Origin: Sarcophilus harrisii
Taxonomy: Eukaryota > Chordata > Mammalia > Dasyuromorphia > Dasyuridae
Direction of reading: 5' to 3'
Assembly: GCF_902635505.1 (NCBI RefSeq)
Contig: NC_045429.1
Span: forward strand, 427,083,669-427,147,668
DNA: 64,000 nucleotides
Position numbers and translations under genes: made by a program. Within the stretch, counting starts at the first letter, position 1. Every line of letters starts with the position of its first letter. The notes beneath the pieces were generated by a model that ran no database searches, was not told where the DNA came from, and saw only the letters and a list, made by a program, of their open reading frames with translations. This document shows, in pieces, positions 43,111-56,600 of the stretch.

Positions 43111-45500
43111 GATATATCTGGTCCCAGTGGTAGCTTTCATTATTGCTCACAAGTCAGCTTTTAGAGGGGTAGGCAGACTCAACAACGTATTATGAAACTC
43201 TTTTTGATCTACTCCCCTTAGTTCAGAACTCAGGTGGGATAACTGACTGGTGAGAGGTCCCACCACTGGGCTGAGGAGTCTTCCCCTTCTCCCCTTAACC
43301 ACTAGACCCCATTTGAGTTCCTTGACTTTTCACAAGAGTTGGGGGGCCGCTAATTCTTTCCTGCTGTTGAGGTATAGTGCCAGGCTTTGACATTTGCCAT
43401 GATATCCAAGTTGTACTTGAACCTTCCCCTCTGCAGCATCCTTAGGAATCTGGATCTTTCATATGCCCTTCGGTTGAGACTTTTAGTGTAATGACCCTCA
43501 ATTAGAGTTTCTGAGAACAATGACTGTCTCATTTGTTTCTATTTGTTTTACTAGTTCAGCTAGGTAGCACAATGGATAGAGAACAGTGAATAGTACAATA
43601 AAGTCCTATATAAATACTAGTCATTATTATTTTGGTGTTATTATATTTTATATAGGGGCAGCTAATATGGCACCAGACATTTAGTACCTGGGTGATCTTT
43701 GAAAAGTAATTTCACCTTTTTTTTTTGCCTCAGTTTCCCCACCTATAAAATGAACTGGGGAAGGAAGAGTCAAACCATTCTAGTATTTCTGCCAAGAAAA
43801 CCCCAAATGGAGTCATGAAGAATCAGGTACAACTGAATAAAGTCCTTTATAAATGCTTTTTCATTCATTTATCCTTACTTGCTCTTTTTTTAGTTGCTTT
43901 TCTAAACAAACAGAGGTCTGGGAAAGATTACTTGGAAGTAATGAGCTGCATTGGACTGAGCCTGCAACAGGAGAGGTGGAAACTAAACTTTAGGGAGGGG
44001 AGTTTTCAGAAATCATGAATAAAATAGTCAGGAGTTCTTGCTGATAAGTTGCATTCCCACGGTCAATATTTCTCAGAGCCAAAGAACTCAAGGCAAGAAA
44101 TATGTCGAGTTCTAGTCTCATAAAATGATGAACTCAAAAAAGGCAAAGAGCAGAAGCAGTGTGGTCAAATAAAGCCAGTTTTCTGACAGGGAAAAAGAGG
44201 TCAAGATCACAGAGATTGTGCTGAGTCTTGACTTTTCTCGAGCCCAGTGGCAAGGCCTAAGAGGAGGTCGGACACTAAGCAACGTAAGCATTTTGAACCA
44301 AGAGGAGATAGGAAGAGAAAGAGTCAAATGATCTAGTTCCAAGCTTCATCTTTTAAATTTTCATAATGAGAAAAATGTTGATGCTCTCATATTTACATTT
44401 CTTAGTCTCATATTTGCCATTTTAGAAAGGCAAAGACTTGAGTAAACTAAGCCTTTGTGAAGCTTTTTTTTTTCCATGTAGGAAAAGTCAATTAGGGCTT
44501 GAAGATGGGGCTGAGTGTTGTAACTTTAATCGTATTTAAATGTGTTTTCTAAGGAATCTTAGCTCAAAACGTTGTCAGTTAGAAAGCCCAGTGGTGAATT
44601 TCAGCGGGTCTTTGATCAGTTTTACTGAGTTTATATACCTAGGCAAACGAGGGGCACAGAATAGGGATATAAAAAATAAAGCCGGGGACAGTTTATAGTA
44701 TAATCCTAATATCTAGGGCAGCTGTATTGGGATTCAGCAAATCAGTTGTGAATTAATTCATTACCTTCAGGGGTTGCCCTGTTTCAAAGTATTATCTTAA
44801 TGAAATAACTCCTTCCCAAACTTATTTTGGGTCCGATAATTTTCTGAGGGAGAACAATTTCCAGTCCCTAGTGCTTAAAGACATGGCTTGTTAATTGAGA
44901 ACTGCTGATGTTAATTATGTGCTAAGTGATAGAGTAAATGACAGCTGTAAAAACAAATGACTCCTAATAGGAAAACTTACAAGGAGGTCACTGACTCTGG
45001 GAAGTTATGGGATCGGGTTGAATTCTGAGTCATGTTCAAATACCACCTCAGACTTGTATTAGTTGTGTGACACTAGGAACATTTTTTCCCTTCTGTCTGC
45101 CTCAGTTTTCTCACATATAAAAAGGGGGATAAGAATGAGATCTACCTACCAGGGTTATTATGAAGATTAAATGAGATAATAGGAAAAGCACTTTGTAAAC
45201 CTTAAAGTGTGATACAAATGCTAACTGTTATTATTAAAGTGTTATTATATCTTATATAGGAACCTGTAGTGCATAGACTGCTGGTCCTGGAGTCAGGAGG
45301 ACATCCTTCTGAGTTCAAATATGACCTCAAACACTAACTAGCTATGTGACCCTGGGCAAACCACTCTGTTTACTTCAATTTCTTCTTCTGTTCAATGGAC
45401 TGGAGAAGAAAATGGTAAACGATTTCAGTATCTTTGCCAAGAAAACTCCAAATGGGGTCAGGAAGAGTTGTATTGAAAAATGACTAAAATCATAAATATT
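43111..45500. repeat. SINE-rich intergenic segment
   Basis: Plus-oriented tRNA-head SINEs at 43655-43850 and 45245-45495 share CAGTATCTTTGCCAAGAAAA-type tails. A MIR-like element lies at about 45000-45240. The part at 43860-44990 has no recognised gene. Confidence 0.7.
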
Positions 45501-45624
45501 TACATAGTTATTTATGCTGTCATACTCATACTAAGCTAAAAGCCCTATGAGGGCAAGTTAACATCTATCTTAAACTTGGTTTTTTCCCTCAGTGTCTACC
45601 ATTGTTCTTTTCAAACAAATATTT

Positions 45625-45722
45625 ATAAGGAGAGAGAGACAGACAGAGACAGAGACAGAGACAAAGAGTCAGAGACAGAGAGAGACACAGAGAGAGGCAG
45701 AGACAGAGAGAGTGTCAGAGAA

Positions 45723-45781
<59 letters not shown>

Positions 45782-45875
45782 AAAGAGAGAGAGAAAAAAA
45801 AGAGAGAGAGAGAGTCAGAGAAAGACAGAAAGATGGAGAGACAAATAGACAGACAAACACACACACTCACACACA
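45625..45875. repeat. AGAG/ACAG microsatellite
   Basis: About 250 nt of AGAGAC units passing into pure AG repeats and back. Open frames on either strand here are artefacts. Confidence 0.95.
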
Positions 45876-46056
45876 GAGTGGAGGGGGGAGAGGGAGAGAA
45901 GGAGGTGCATAGGGTGTTGGAATTAGACCTGGAAGGAACCACTGAGGAAAATCATTTAGTTCAATTTCTTATTTTATATATGAGGAATAGAGTGCAAATT
46001 TCAGGATCATAGGAACTAAGTAGAAGAGCCAGGATTCAAACTCAGCTTTAAAATTT

Positions 46057-46640
46057 TTTTTAACTTGATGCATTTTGTTTTTACATCATCTAGATCCCCC
46101 CATGTATTCTTCCTCTTCTGTCTCTCAGAGAATTATCGCACATAACAGGAATTAAAAAAAAAAAAAAGAGGTAAGAGGAGGAAAGGTAAAGGGAAGAAAA
46201 AAGGGGAAATTAGCAAAACTGATCCTTACAATGAAAAAAAAAAACCTGACTATATATGTAGTTCTAAACCTGTATACCTTCCCCTAATCCCATCTTTGCA
46301 AAGAAATGGGGGGAATACCTTGATGTATTGCCTCTTTGGGGTCATGCTTGCATTCAAACTTTGGTCTTAATCTTTAAAAATCTGATGTATTTTGTTTTTA
46401 TATTAGCTAGATTCCTCCTGAATTTTTCATCTTCTGGCTTCCAGAGCATTATCTCATATAACAAAAATAAATAAAAAAAAAAAGGTAAGAGGAAGAAAAA
46501 GAGAAATTAGTGAATCTGACCCTACAATGAAAAAAAAAACTGATACTATATACATTGTTCTAAACCTGTATACCTCCCCTTTACCCCGACCTCTGCAAAG
46601 GAATGGGGGGAATATCTTGAAGAATTGTCTCTTCGGGGTC
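46057..46640. repeat. Two adjacent copies of the same A-rich repeat element
   Basis: Copy 1 (about 46057-46350) and copy 2 (about 46375-46640) share TGATGTATTTTGTTTTTA-like text, GGTAAGAGGA, CAATGAAAAAAAAAA and TTCTAAACCTGTATACCT. Offset is about 310 bp. Likely L1-type 3' DNA duplicated in tandem or inserted twice. Confidence 0.75.
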
Positions 46641-48219
46641 AGGCTTGCATTTTGTAATTCTATGATATTCATCTTCCATTGTTTTGTGGTCATTTTCTCA
46701 ATTTCCATTTTCATAGTCATTGTGTATATTTTTTCTTGGCTCTGTTTACCTCAAATCAATTCATGCAAGTTTTTCCAGGCTTCTCTGTATTTATAAGCTT
46801 TATCTTTTCATGTAGCATAATACCATTCATGGCCACAAGTTGTTTAGACCCCTTATCTTGTGTAAATTGCACTAGATGCTCCCTATGTCCCTTCTGGCTC
46901 AGATTTCGTGACTGTTCAGTGACTTTGTGTCTCTGTATAAATTCCAGGAGATGAGGTAAGGGAAAGAAAAAGTACAAATTGGCCAGGGAGGCATCCCAGA
47001 TTCTTTGGCCAATGCTTCCCTCTGGTGGATATCTCTAGTACAGCTAGGATTGTTATATTGGACTCTTGGCAAAGATATTAGAGTGGCTGGCCATTCACTT
47101 CTCCAGTGTGTCCCCATTTTACAGATGGGCAACTGAGGAGAATAGGGTTTAAGCCACTTGCTCAGAATCACACAGCTAGTGAGTATCTGAGGCCGAATTT
47201 GAATTCAGATCTTCCTAACTGGTGCTCTATCCGTTGTACCACCTGGCTGCCCATGCTTAGGGGCAAACCAAAAGGGGTGATTATTACTTTGGAAATGAAG
47301 TGAGGAACGGTGGGAGTGAAGCTAGAAGTGGGAGAGAGCGGGAGACCCGGAGAGCAGAAGCTGCGAGGGAGGAAGAGGGAAGAATTCGGACCCCCTGCTG
47401 GCACTAATAGTTGGCAATGCCCTTTCTTATCTCCTCCCTTCCTCTTGGAAGATCGAGCCAAAAGGAACATTCTCCTGGGAAAGTTTAAAGGAGTAAAAAG
47501 GTCAGAACTGACGTCAAGGGATGATCCAGGTAGGATGTAAACACGGAGTGACCTACATTTTTTTTTTTTTTTCTGTGCCTGATCAAGCAAGACCGATTCA
47601 GCAATCTAAAACGTGTTCCTGGGGGCTTTTACCTTATTCATTTAGCAACAAAACACTCCAGTGGTGGGCTAGGCTCGGCCTTTTATTCCCCGCAGCTTTT
47701 GGCGCTAAGCTGTGTTTAGTCTTTGTCTGCTGGGAGTGGACAGCTCCATGACACTGTGTCCCCATAGGTATGAGAATGTTGGAGTATTGGGATGATTCCT
47801 CTCCAAATATGGTCTCTTTTCATTCGAATTCTCCCTTCCTCTCACCCCTTCTCTTACAAAACCTTCAGACTATCACCTTGGTTCAAAGCAACCTTGCTGT
47901 GGCTGCGTTTTCCTGCATTTGAAAATTTGACTCTATATTAACCTGCTCATTTCTATAAGATCAAATCTCATCCTTTTGTAGCTCATTCCTTTTCATACCC
48001 CCCCCTCCCCCCTTACCTCACCTCAGAGCATCTCTCTTTCTGCACCTGCTCCTCCGTCATTGAATGCCCATACCCAGGGGTGCTTCCTGGAAACATGACA
48101 GTTATGTTACCTCACCTTGATTAGACTTTCAGGCTGCAAACATTCCTTCCTGAGTGACCTTGTCATCTCCCCACATAATCTGTTCTGAACCCCCTCTTCT
48201 CCCCCGCCCCTTTTTTTTG

Positions 48220-48362
48220 TTGTTGTTTTGCTGAGGCAATTTGGGTTAAGTGACTTGCCCAGAGTCACACAGCTAGGAAGTGTTAAGTTTCTGAGGCCAG
48301 ATTTGAACTCAGGTTCTCCTGACTTCAAGGGCTGGTGCTCTATCCACTGCACCACTCAGCTA
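48220..48362 (-). mobile_element. tRNA-head SINE (young, near-consensus)
   Basis: Reverse complement reads AGTGGATAGAGCACCAGCCC, GTTCAAATCTGGCCTCAG, CTAGCTGTGTGACTCTGGGC, AAGTCACTTAACCC. The T/G-rich stretch on its left marks the tail. Confidence 0.85.
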
Positions 48363-48464
48363 TACCCCCCTAACCCCCTCTTCTTAAACTATCTATACTC
48401 ATCCTACATTCCTCATTCTCTCCTTGTCTCCTTGCCAAAGCCAGCTCTTCTTCCCTTGACTCCA

Positions 48465-48765
48465 TAATAAAAATGGAAATAGCCAGCTTTTATATAGCAC
48501 ATTTTACCCATGTTAATTGTCACAACAACTCTGTGAGACGGGTGCTATTATTATTCCTATTTTAGGATAGGGATAATTATGCTATTAATGATGCTATTAT
48601 TATTTCTGTTTTACAGAGGAAGAAAGAGAAGTTGAAAGAAATTAAGTGACTTACCCAAGTTCACACAGCTAGTAAGTGTTTGAGTCAGGATTTGAACTCG
48701 GAAAACTGAGCCTCCCTGACTTCAGGTGGGATACTCTGTGTACTTTGCCATTTAGCTGCTAGATA
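48465..48765 (-). mobile_element. MIR-type SINE
   Basis: Full-length-like MIR order including CACAACAACTCTGTGAGA, TTAAGTGACTTACCCAAG, CACACAGCTAGTAAGTG and GATTTGAACTCGG. The central ATTATTATT part is internally duplicated. Confidence 0.8.
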
Positions 48766-49152
48766 AAGTGGACAGTTCCCATTCAGTGGGAAGGATACTG
48801 GATTGTGAGGCAGAAGTTCTTTGCTTTATCACTTGCTGTTAATTGATTTATGCAAACTTGGGCAAATCAGTGGTGGAATCCTGGGAAAGTACCTGGATGG
48901 AAGTCACCGCTCTGTGGCTTATTATCTGCTTATTACCTTGGAGATCAGCTTTCCCTGTGAAAGGAGAGAACTGAAAGAGAACATCAAGCCCCCCATCCCT
49001 GCAAATGGGCCAAAGAATGGTTCCGTGATTCTTGAGATCCGCACAATCTCTCTGATTGTGTTTAAGAAAGGGACTCCCCTTCATGGGAGTATGAGTTGGG
49101 AATATCAAACCCCGAGAAAGCCAGAGAGCTGGACTGAAGGTTGAACCAAGAT

Positions 49153-49158
49153 TTTATT
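49153..49158 (-). terminator. C2CD4D: C2CD4D poly(A) signal
   Basis: AATAAA on the minus strand about 210 nt downstream of the C2CD4D stop; the first canonical signal after it. Implies a short 3' UTR. Confidence 0.7.
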
Positions 49159-49365
49159 AACAAAAATAAATAGATTAATTACAAATGAAAAGGTGGATAG
49201 ATTAAGGATAGAGCTTGAGGCAAGACTGGGGAAAGAACCATGTGGGCAAAGTCCTGAAGAGGGGAAGCACCAGGGAGGGCCCCTCCACTCTTAGGGGCCA
49301 GAGAGGACCACTTCCCATGTTCCTGGCTGACCCTGGGCTAGGTGCTCCTCCCCCAGCCCCCAGCC

Positions 49366-50469
<1,104 letters not shown>

Positions 50470-50954
50470 CTAGGAAGGAGAAAAACAGAATCAGGTGTTG
50501 GGGGCTGCTGCATTAATTCCTATAACCCAGGAAAATGAGGGTCAGCAGCAGATGGAGACCCCTACACAGAGAAGCACATATCAGACCGAAATGTCCTTCC
50601 CATAGAGAAATAGTAATTCTTGAGGAGAGTCAGGCTTTGGACAGCTAATTAGCACAATGGATAAAATCTAGTCTTGGGGTTAAGAAGGCCTGAATTCAAA
50701 TCCTCCTCAGCATGAGACTTTCAGTAAATCATTTAATCTTTCTGAAGTTCCTCATCTGTGAATCTGGACTCAGTGACCTCTAAGCTCCTTCCAGCTCTAA
50801 ATTTACAAAAATTGGGCTTGAAAGCCAAATTATGCACATAAGCATATTCCCCAAGCAATATGATTTTAGATTAATTAATAGCAAGAGGACAAAGACCACA
50901 GTAGGGCCAGAAGTGTACTCATACCTGGGTCCACATAAATGCCTCCAGGCCTAG
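50470..50954. other. C2CD4D upstream intron segment with SINE
   Basis: Contains a plus-oriented tRNA-head SINE (about 50640-50810: GACAGCTAATTAGCACAATG, GAATTCAAATCCTCCTCAG). No exon recognised. Confidence 0.6.
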
Positions 50955-51302
50955 GCTTCCTCAGGTGGCACCCCCTTTCCCTGTATCTCCTCCATACCCC
51001 GCCTTACTCTGAGGTCGGGGCCCCTTGGCTTGGTCTACTCATCCCTCAGCTTTTTCTTTTCCCTGCTGGTGACCCTTTCACTGCTTACCCCCCTCTTCAT
51101 CCATGTCCACCTGGCCCGCCATCCCAATGTCTGCCCCACCTTCAGCAATCCAGGTCCACGGATCTGTTTGGCTGAACTTCCTCCTGACCAGCCCCAGACT
51201 TGTCTCCTGAGCTCCTTTAATGACCTAAGGCGAATGAAGGTGGAGGGGCTGCTGGGGCTGGGGGCTCCTTCCCTTATTCCAGATCCTCTCACAAAGTCCT
51301 GA
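50955..51302 (+). CDS. Unrecognised plus-strand open frame, possible terminal coding exon of a small membrane protein
   Basis: I do not recognise a family. The frame is open from just after an in-frame TAG (50952-50954) to TGA at 51300-51302, 115 codons. Synonymous positions look codon-like and transposons are absent. A hydrophobic segment (GLVYSSLSFFFSLLVTLSLL then TPLFI) precedes a polar part (HVHLARHPNVCPTFSNPGPR, ICLAELPPDQPQTCLLSSFN, DLRRMKVEGLLGLG). There is no convincing ATG near the 5' end, so it would be a 3' exon. CTTCCTCAG ending at 50964 is a possible acceptor. A poly(A) signal follows at 51837. An overlapping frame (50939-51175) is also open but ends earlier. It lies antisense in the C2CD4D upstream region, where human has an antisense lncRNA. 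Could be non-coding. Confidence 0.4.
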   Translation, partial: ASSGGTPFPCISSIPRLTLRSGPLGLVYSSLSFFFSLLVTLSLLTPLFIHVHLARHPNVCPTFSNPGPRICLAELPPDQPQTCLLSSFNDLRRMKVEGLLGLGAPSLIPDPLTKS

Positions 51303-51860
51303 TGCATCTGGAGCCTATGGGGTGTGCTGGTCCAAGGGCAATGTCTGTCCTTCTTCCCCATTCCCTCCCTTTCTCACTTCCTGTCCCACCAGCCAGTGAG
51401 AACCTGTTATTGGAGCCAAGCACAAAGGAAGCATTCATTAATTTCCCCCCCACCCCCCAGATATGGTTACTCGGGGAGCTTCTGGTCCTCTCTGAACTTT
51501 ACTGAGCCACCCTTACCCCCTTTCCAGGTCTCTTTCCTGGGACCGATCACCTCATGCATTCCTGAGCTCTTCCCCGGATCCCCAGGGTTCCCCACTCCTG
51601 TCCTGGGCTCCCCAGCTGCCGTCCCCTTGGGCCACTGGGGGGGGAGTCACTTTGTCCCGGGAGCCCAGGCCCTGAGGGTACCCGGGGTGGCTGAGCTCAC
51701 CTGTTGCTCTGTCTTGTTCTGGAGAGCGGGGGAAAGGGAGAAGGTGCAACCTATGTTCTCTACTCATGTCTCAGGCTCTGTCCTTCTGGGAGGAGCTTGC
51801 AGGGGCTGCAGCTGCCAAGTCTGACCTGTTTTCCTGAATAAACACTGCAGCTCTGTCTCT
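51303..51860 (+). other. Possible 3' UTR of the plus-strand transcript
   Basis: Non-repetitive, GC-rich, ends with the poly(A) signal at 51837-51842. May also overlap the C2CD4D non-coding first exon or promoter on the other strand. Confidence 0.35.
51837..51842 (+). terminator. Plus-strand poly(A) signal with downstream GT-rich element
   Basis: AATAAA followed within 15-25 nt by CTGTCTCTGTGACC, the layout of a working mammalian poly(A) site. No recognised plus-strand gene accounts for it. Confidence 0.55.
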
Positions 51861-53183
51861 GTGACCATCGGCCCGGCCTCCTTAACCCCTTCCTCCGGGA
51901 AGAGCCTGGGGCTGACCTCTTCCCTCAGAAAACTCTCGGGGAGAAGGAGCATCAGGGCGCACCTTCCACCACCACCTCCCGTGGAAGAGTCACCCATAAC
52001 TCTCAGCCTTAGGAGAGGGAGGGGGACCAAGGGCTCCCATCACCGCACCCCTTACAGTCCCTGTGCCCAGGGCCTCATGAGGCAATGATCCCACTGATTG
52101 TAGAGATAACCAGTCCTATCCTTAGAGCGAGCCCCTAAGCCATCTTAAAAGGCCACACACTCTCCCCTTTTTGCAGGGGCCCTCAAACCAAACATCCACC
52201 AAGACCAAGGGAGGACTTCTTGGTCACCCTCTCCAGGGTTTCTCAGTTTTGGAAAGAAGGACAGAGCTGGGGAATATTAGATAGCCAGAGCTTTCAGCTC
52301 TCCAGAGTGGGAAGAACCTAGAAGGGTCCCGGTGTCTTTGGCTACCTTTGAACTCTTTTTAGCAGCTCTAGAATTCTGGATGGCAGTATCCAGAGAAGGA
52401 AGAAGAAGGTGGAAATGTATAACAAATGGCGTATTCTCCATCTTTAGCTCAGGATGTGAAGGTGGGGTAGGGTAGAGGAAGAGGAAGGAAGTCAAAGGGA
52501 AGGAGGGGCCCGAGTGTTTTTCTATTATCCAGAGACTTTTCTATGGGGTCTGAATATGGGATCTGGGGAGCCTCCCAGGAGGTCTGTCCTGGCTCATTGT
52601 GTGAAGTCTCTTATCAAAGGTTCCATTCCACTGGGGACCTTATTTTCTCCTTTCCCTACTTTTGGCTCTGATCCTGAGCGTAGCCTGGGTTAGTGAACCT
52701 CTTCAAGTCCTTCCTCCTATCTGATCATCAGCAGAGAGAGGAGCCTGAGTTGGTCATTTTATACCAATTTTATTTGTGTGACAAGCTCTAATCAATGATA
52801 ACATGTAGATAGAGCGTGATGTGTAACCTTTTTTTTGTTTTTGTTTTTGTTTTGTTTTTTCATCTGGAAAATGAGGGTGCTGGACTGATCTTTCTCAGTC
52901 TTGACATTCTGTGATGGGAAAGGATTTCACTGGCAATTACTCTTGATTCTGGACTTTAATAGGAAGCTCTTTGGGATCAAAAAGAAATAGTACGAGTAAC
53001 TCACACATTTTTATTTGGCAATGGAGTGAGTTATTTCAAGTGAGCCAAATGTCTTCGTGTATCCGGTTGGAGGTGATTGGTCAGTCACCATGGACATCTT
53101 GATATCATCTTATGTGAATGGTTATTATACAAAAGATTTCCGTCATTTGATGGTCGAGTGTTTTTGATGGCTGAACAAGTATG
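51861..53183. other. Intergenic DNA between C2CD4D and the THEM5 3' end
   Basis: GC-rich and repeat-poor to about 52100 (possible C2CD4D promoter), then ordinary sequence with a T/G-rich run near 52830-52860. No coding exon recognised. Confidence 0.5.
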
Positions 53184-53202
53184 TTTATTTGTCCAGTTTA
53201 TT
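53184..53202 (-). terminator. THEM5: THEM5 poly(A) signals (two overlapping candidates)
   Basis: AATAAA on the minus strand at 53184-53189 and again at 53197-53202, about 370-385 nt after the THEM5 stop. Either would place the low-complexity block 53278-53470 inside the 3' UTR. Confidence 0.55.
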
Positions 53203-53277
53203 ACTGGTGACTTGGATGTGACAAGTGCAGTGAGTCCCATGGTTTGTCCATTGTTAACCTTTGTTTACAGAATTAGA

Positions 53278-53475
53278 GGAAGGAACAGCAGGGGGAGAGG
53301 GAGAGAGGGAGAAAGGGAAAGGGAGGGGGGGGGGAGGGGGGAGAGAGAGAGGGGGGGGGGGGGGAGGGAGAGGGAGAGAGAGAAGGGGGGAGAGGGGAGA
53401 GGGAGAGGGAGAGGGGGGAGAGGGGAGAGGGAGAGACACAGAGAAACACATAGATGTGGAGACAGAGAGACAGAG
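53278..53475. repeat. GGGAGA-rich microsatellite inside THEM5 3' UTR
   Basis: Nearly pure purine on the plus strand (GGGAGAGGG units, G runs up to about 12). In the THEM5 transcript it would read as a long pyrimidine tract. Open frames here are artefacts. Confidence 0.92.
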
Positions 53476-53567
53476 CGTGAGAGAGAGGGAGATCACATCG
53501 GCATATCAGTGTCCTCAATTGCGGATTGGACAGGCAGCATACTGGGACACCTTTGGACTGGCTACTA

Positions 53568-53605
53568 TTATTCTTGCTCTTCCAGCTCCAGCTGAAGAAA
53601 AACCC
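53568..53605 (-). CDS. THEM5: THEM5 last exon (coding 38 nt)
   Basis: Acceptor CTCTATTTCAG, then GG completing Gly, VFLQLELEEQE and TAA at 53570-53568. Human ends VFLQLQLEEESPQ as I recall. Too short for automated ORF calls; found by matching the tail peptide and phase. Confidence 0.88.
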
Positions 53606-56600
53606 CTGAAATAGAGACAAGAGCAAATCAGTGCTGGGACTGGTTTCAAGGTCCACGAATAAACTTTGATCCCAAACTGGGATTTCTAAATCTGCACAGA
53701 CCTTCTCCCTTTCCCCCTCCTCCAACATCAGCATCATTGTCACCATCACTAAATCATCACTGAATCCCTCCCCAACCCTAAAACATATCCCGCTGTGGGT
53801 TCTGCCCTCAAAGACTCACAGAATATCAGAGCTAGAAGGGACTTATCAGACTGAGGTCAAGGAATAAAAAGCCTATCCTTGAGGAGAAAAAAAATTTTTT
53901 TGCTTTTAAAAAAGCAATAACAAATAATACTTATATTATTTATGTAATAAATAAAAGACCTAGACTATAAATAAATCAATAAGTAAAGGTGCCAGGCACT
54001 GTGCTGACACAAAGACAGATAAAAGAGAGTCCTACCTCATAGAATTCACAGTTTACTGGGGAGGGGGGAGACAACATAGAAACAACTATGTTCCAAAAAG
54101 CTCTATACAGGATAAATTGGAGGTCATCAATAGAGGAAAAGCACTAGAATAAAGAGGGATTCCTGGAAAGAGGGCATTTTAGGGGGCACTTGCTAGAAGC
54201 TGTGATAGCCAGGAGGTGGAGATGAGGCAAGAGTTTAGCTCTAGAACTATCTCTGTCTGTCTCATTCTATGGTTTTAGACAAGTCACTTTACTTTCTCAC
54301 CTGTTTCAATAAAATAAAGTGGTTTGGCTCTAAGGTCCCTGTTCTCCCCTTTTAGAACATAAACCCCTTAATCTGGGACTCTCTCTTAACTGAGCTATCT
54401 AGCTCTCAATGGGAGAGTTCTTCCATTCTTTATTAGCTGGTATATGTACATTGTTTCAAATTTCTATTTTGCTACAATTTGGATCAACAGGTTTCTTTGC
54501 TGGAAAAAAGAATGTAAACAATTTGAGTTTCACTGTTGTCTTTCTATCCCCTTGGCACATAGTAGGTGCTTACTAAGTGTCGATTGATTAATTGTCTATA
54601 ATTTGGCAGGATATAAATTAAACAAAGACACCGTGCATTCTAAAACCAGATGGAAATTGGATTATTTGCATTAGATAATTGTTTTGTCCAGTTTTGTGAT
54701 TTCAGCTGTATAGGAAATGCCTTCAAATAATGCATATGGGCAATTATTGTGAAATTTCATCTGCGAGGGTTTCCTAGGGGACTTGTCCAGGGTCCCACAG
54801 CCAGTACATGTCAGAGATGGATCTTTTTCCATTTCTTTCTGATTTGGAGGCCTGGCTGCTACTCCTGATTTACTAACTACAAGTGAATTAGAAAGGGAGG
54901 GTACTAACAATTGGGGAGGGGGTGGATCAGAAAAAGCTTCATGTAGAAAGTAATGCTAGAGTTTCATTTTTAAGAAAGAGAGATTCTTTTAGACAGAAGT
55001 GAGGAAAGAGTGCATGTTACAGGAAGGCTGGTAACTACAGAGGGCAGGAGGAGAGACAGGGCCAATTTGACTGGTTCACAGAATTCAGTAAGGATCAAAA
55101 CATAGAAGCATTCTGGAGAACAGTTTGAGCTTTGCCCAAAGGGCATCAATGTCTCTACTGGGTCCGTATTCCAAAGAGATCATAAAAAAGGAAAAGGACC
55201 CATATGTGCAAAAATGTAACAGCCCTTTTTTTAGAGGCAAGGTAAATTGAGTGGATGCCCATCAGTTGGGGAATGGCTAAACAAGTTATGGTATATGAAT
55301 GTTATGGAATATTATTGTTCTGTAAGAAATGACCAGCAGGATGATTTCAGAAAAGCCTAGAAAGACTTACATGAATTGATGCTGAGTGAAGTGAGCAGAA
55401 CCAAGAGATCATTGTATATTGTAACAAGATTTTGTGATCATTAACTGTGATGGACTTAGCTCTTTTCAACAATGAGGTAATTCAAGGTAATTCCAGTAGA
55501 CTTGTGATGGAGGAGCCATTCACATCCAAAGAAAAAACTGTAAAGACTGAATGGGGATCCAAGCATAGTATTTTTACCTTGTTGTTATTCACTTTTTTCC
55601 TTTCTTACGTTTTTTTCACTTTTGATATAATTTTCTTGTATAGCATGATGAATATGGAAATATATTTAGAAGAATTGTACACGTTTAATCTATATTGAAT
55701 TACAAGCATGTAATAATTCTTGTACAAGCATGTACAAGACAGCAGTCTTGGGGAGGGGAGGGCGAAGAGAGGAAGAGAAAAATTTGAAAAATAGGGCTTC
55801 GCAAAGGCAAATATTGAAAACTATTTTTGCATTATTGCATATTTGGAAAAATATAATACTGAAATAAAAAAGATAGGTAGAGGCCAAATTGTGAAGGGCT
55901 TTAAAAGCTAAACAGAGATAAAAATCTTAGAAGCCATAGGGAGCCACAGGAAGTTATTGAATAGGGGAATGAAATGGTTAAATCTGAGCAAGGAAAAATC
56001 ACTTTGGCAACAGAGAGAAGGATGAATTGGAGTGAGGGAAACTCACTGGGAGAGTGTTAGGAGGCTGTTGAGATAATCTAGGCAAGAGTTGATTTAAGAG
56101 ACTGAGCTGAGGTGATGGCTATATGAGTGGAGAAAAGGGATCAGATGGGAGATAAGTTGTGGAGGGAGAAACAACAACATTTGTAAGCTGATTGTCAGGT
56201 ATATGGGATAAAGGGCTGAGAATAATTCTGATCCCCAAGCCTTTCCTTAGAATCATAAGATCATATCTGAGGAGTTTGATATGACATCAAAGACACCTGT
56301 TAAATGATTTGCTCAAGAATATACAGGGGGTGAATGGTAGAGACTAGAATCACCCTCAGACAGCCTGCCCACTGTACCTACCCCAAGACCTTCTCTTTAG
56401 TAGCAGCCAGGCCACCAGTAGTTCCCTTCTCCTTCAAGGTCATCTCCCCCTCCCCTCTCCTCCTTTTTTCTTTATATGGTCCCCTATCCTTGATGGATTC
56501 TGCTGAGCTGTCCAGCATGGAAAGATCCCTAGAAAGGCTTTATGTCTTAATGCCCTTGCCTGGTTTCCGACCTCCTTCTTGGACTTACTAGACAATTTGT

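Larger units (their letters stand above)
46641..49130. other. Intergenic DNA between RORC and C2CD4D, right part
   Basis: Minus-oriented SINEs at about 47100-47255 and 48220-48362 and a MIR at about 48465-48765. The stretch 47300-47760 is less repetitive but shows no recognisable exon. Confidence 0.55.

Noticed and set aside
45625-45875. Arg/Glu-rich open frames on both strands
   Set aside because: Translation of an AGAG microsatellite.
48220-48362. tRNA gene suggested by the tRNA-like head of this and other SINEs
   Set aside because: The heads sit in repeated elements with SINE bodies and lack an intact cloverleaf.
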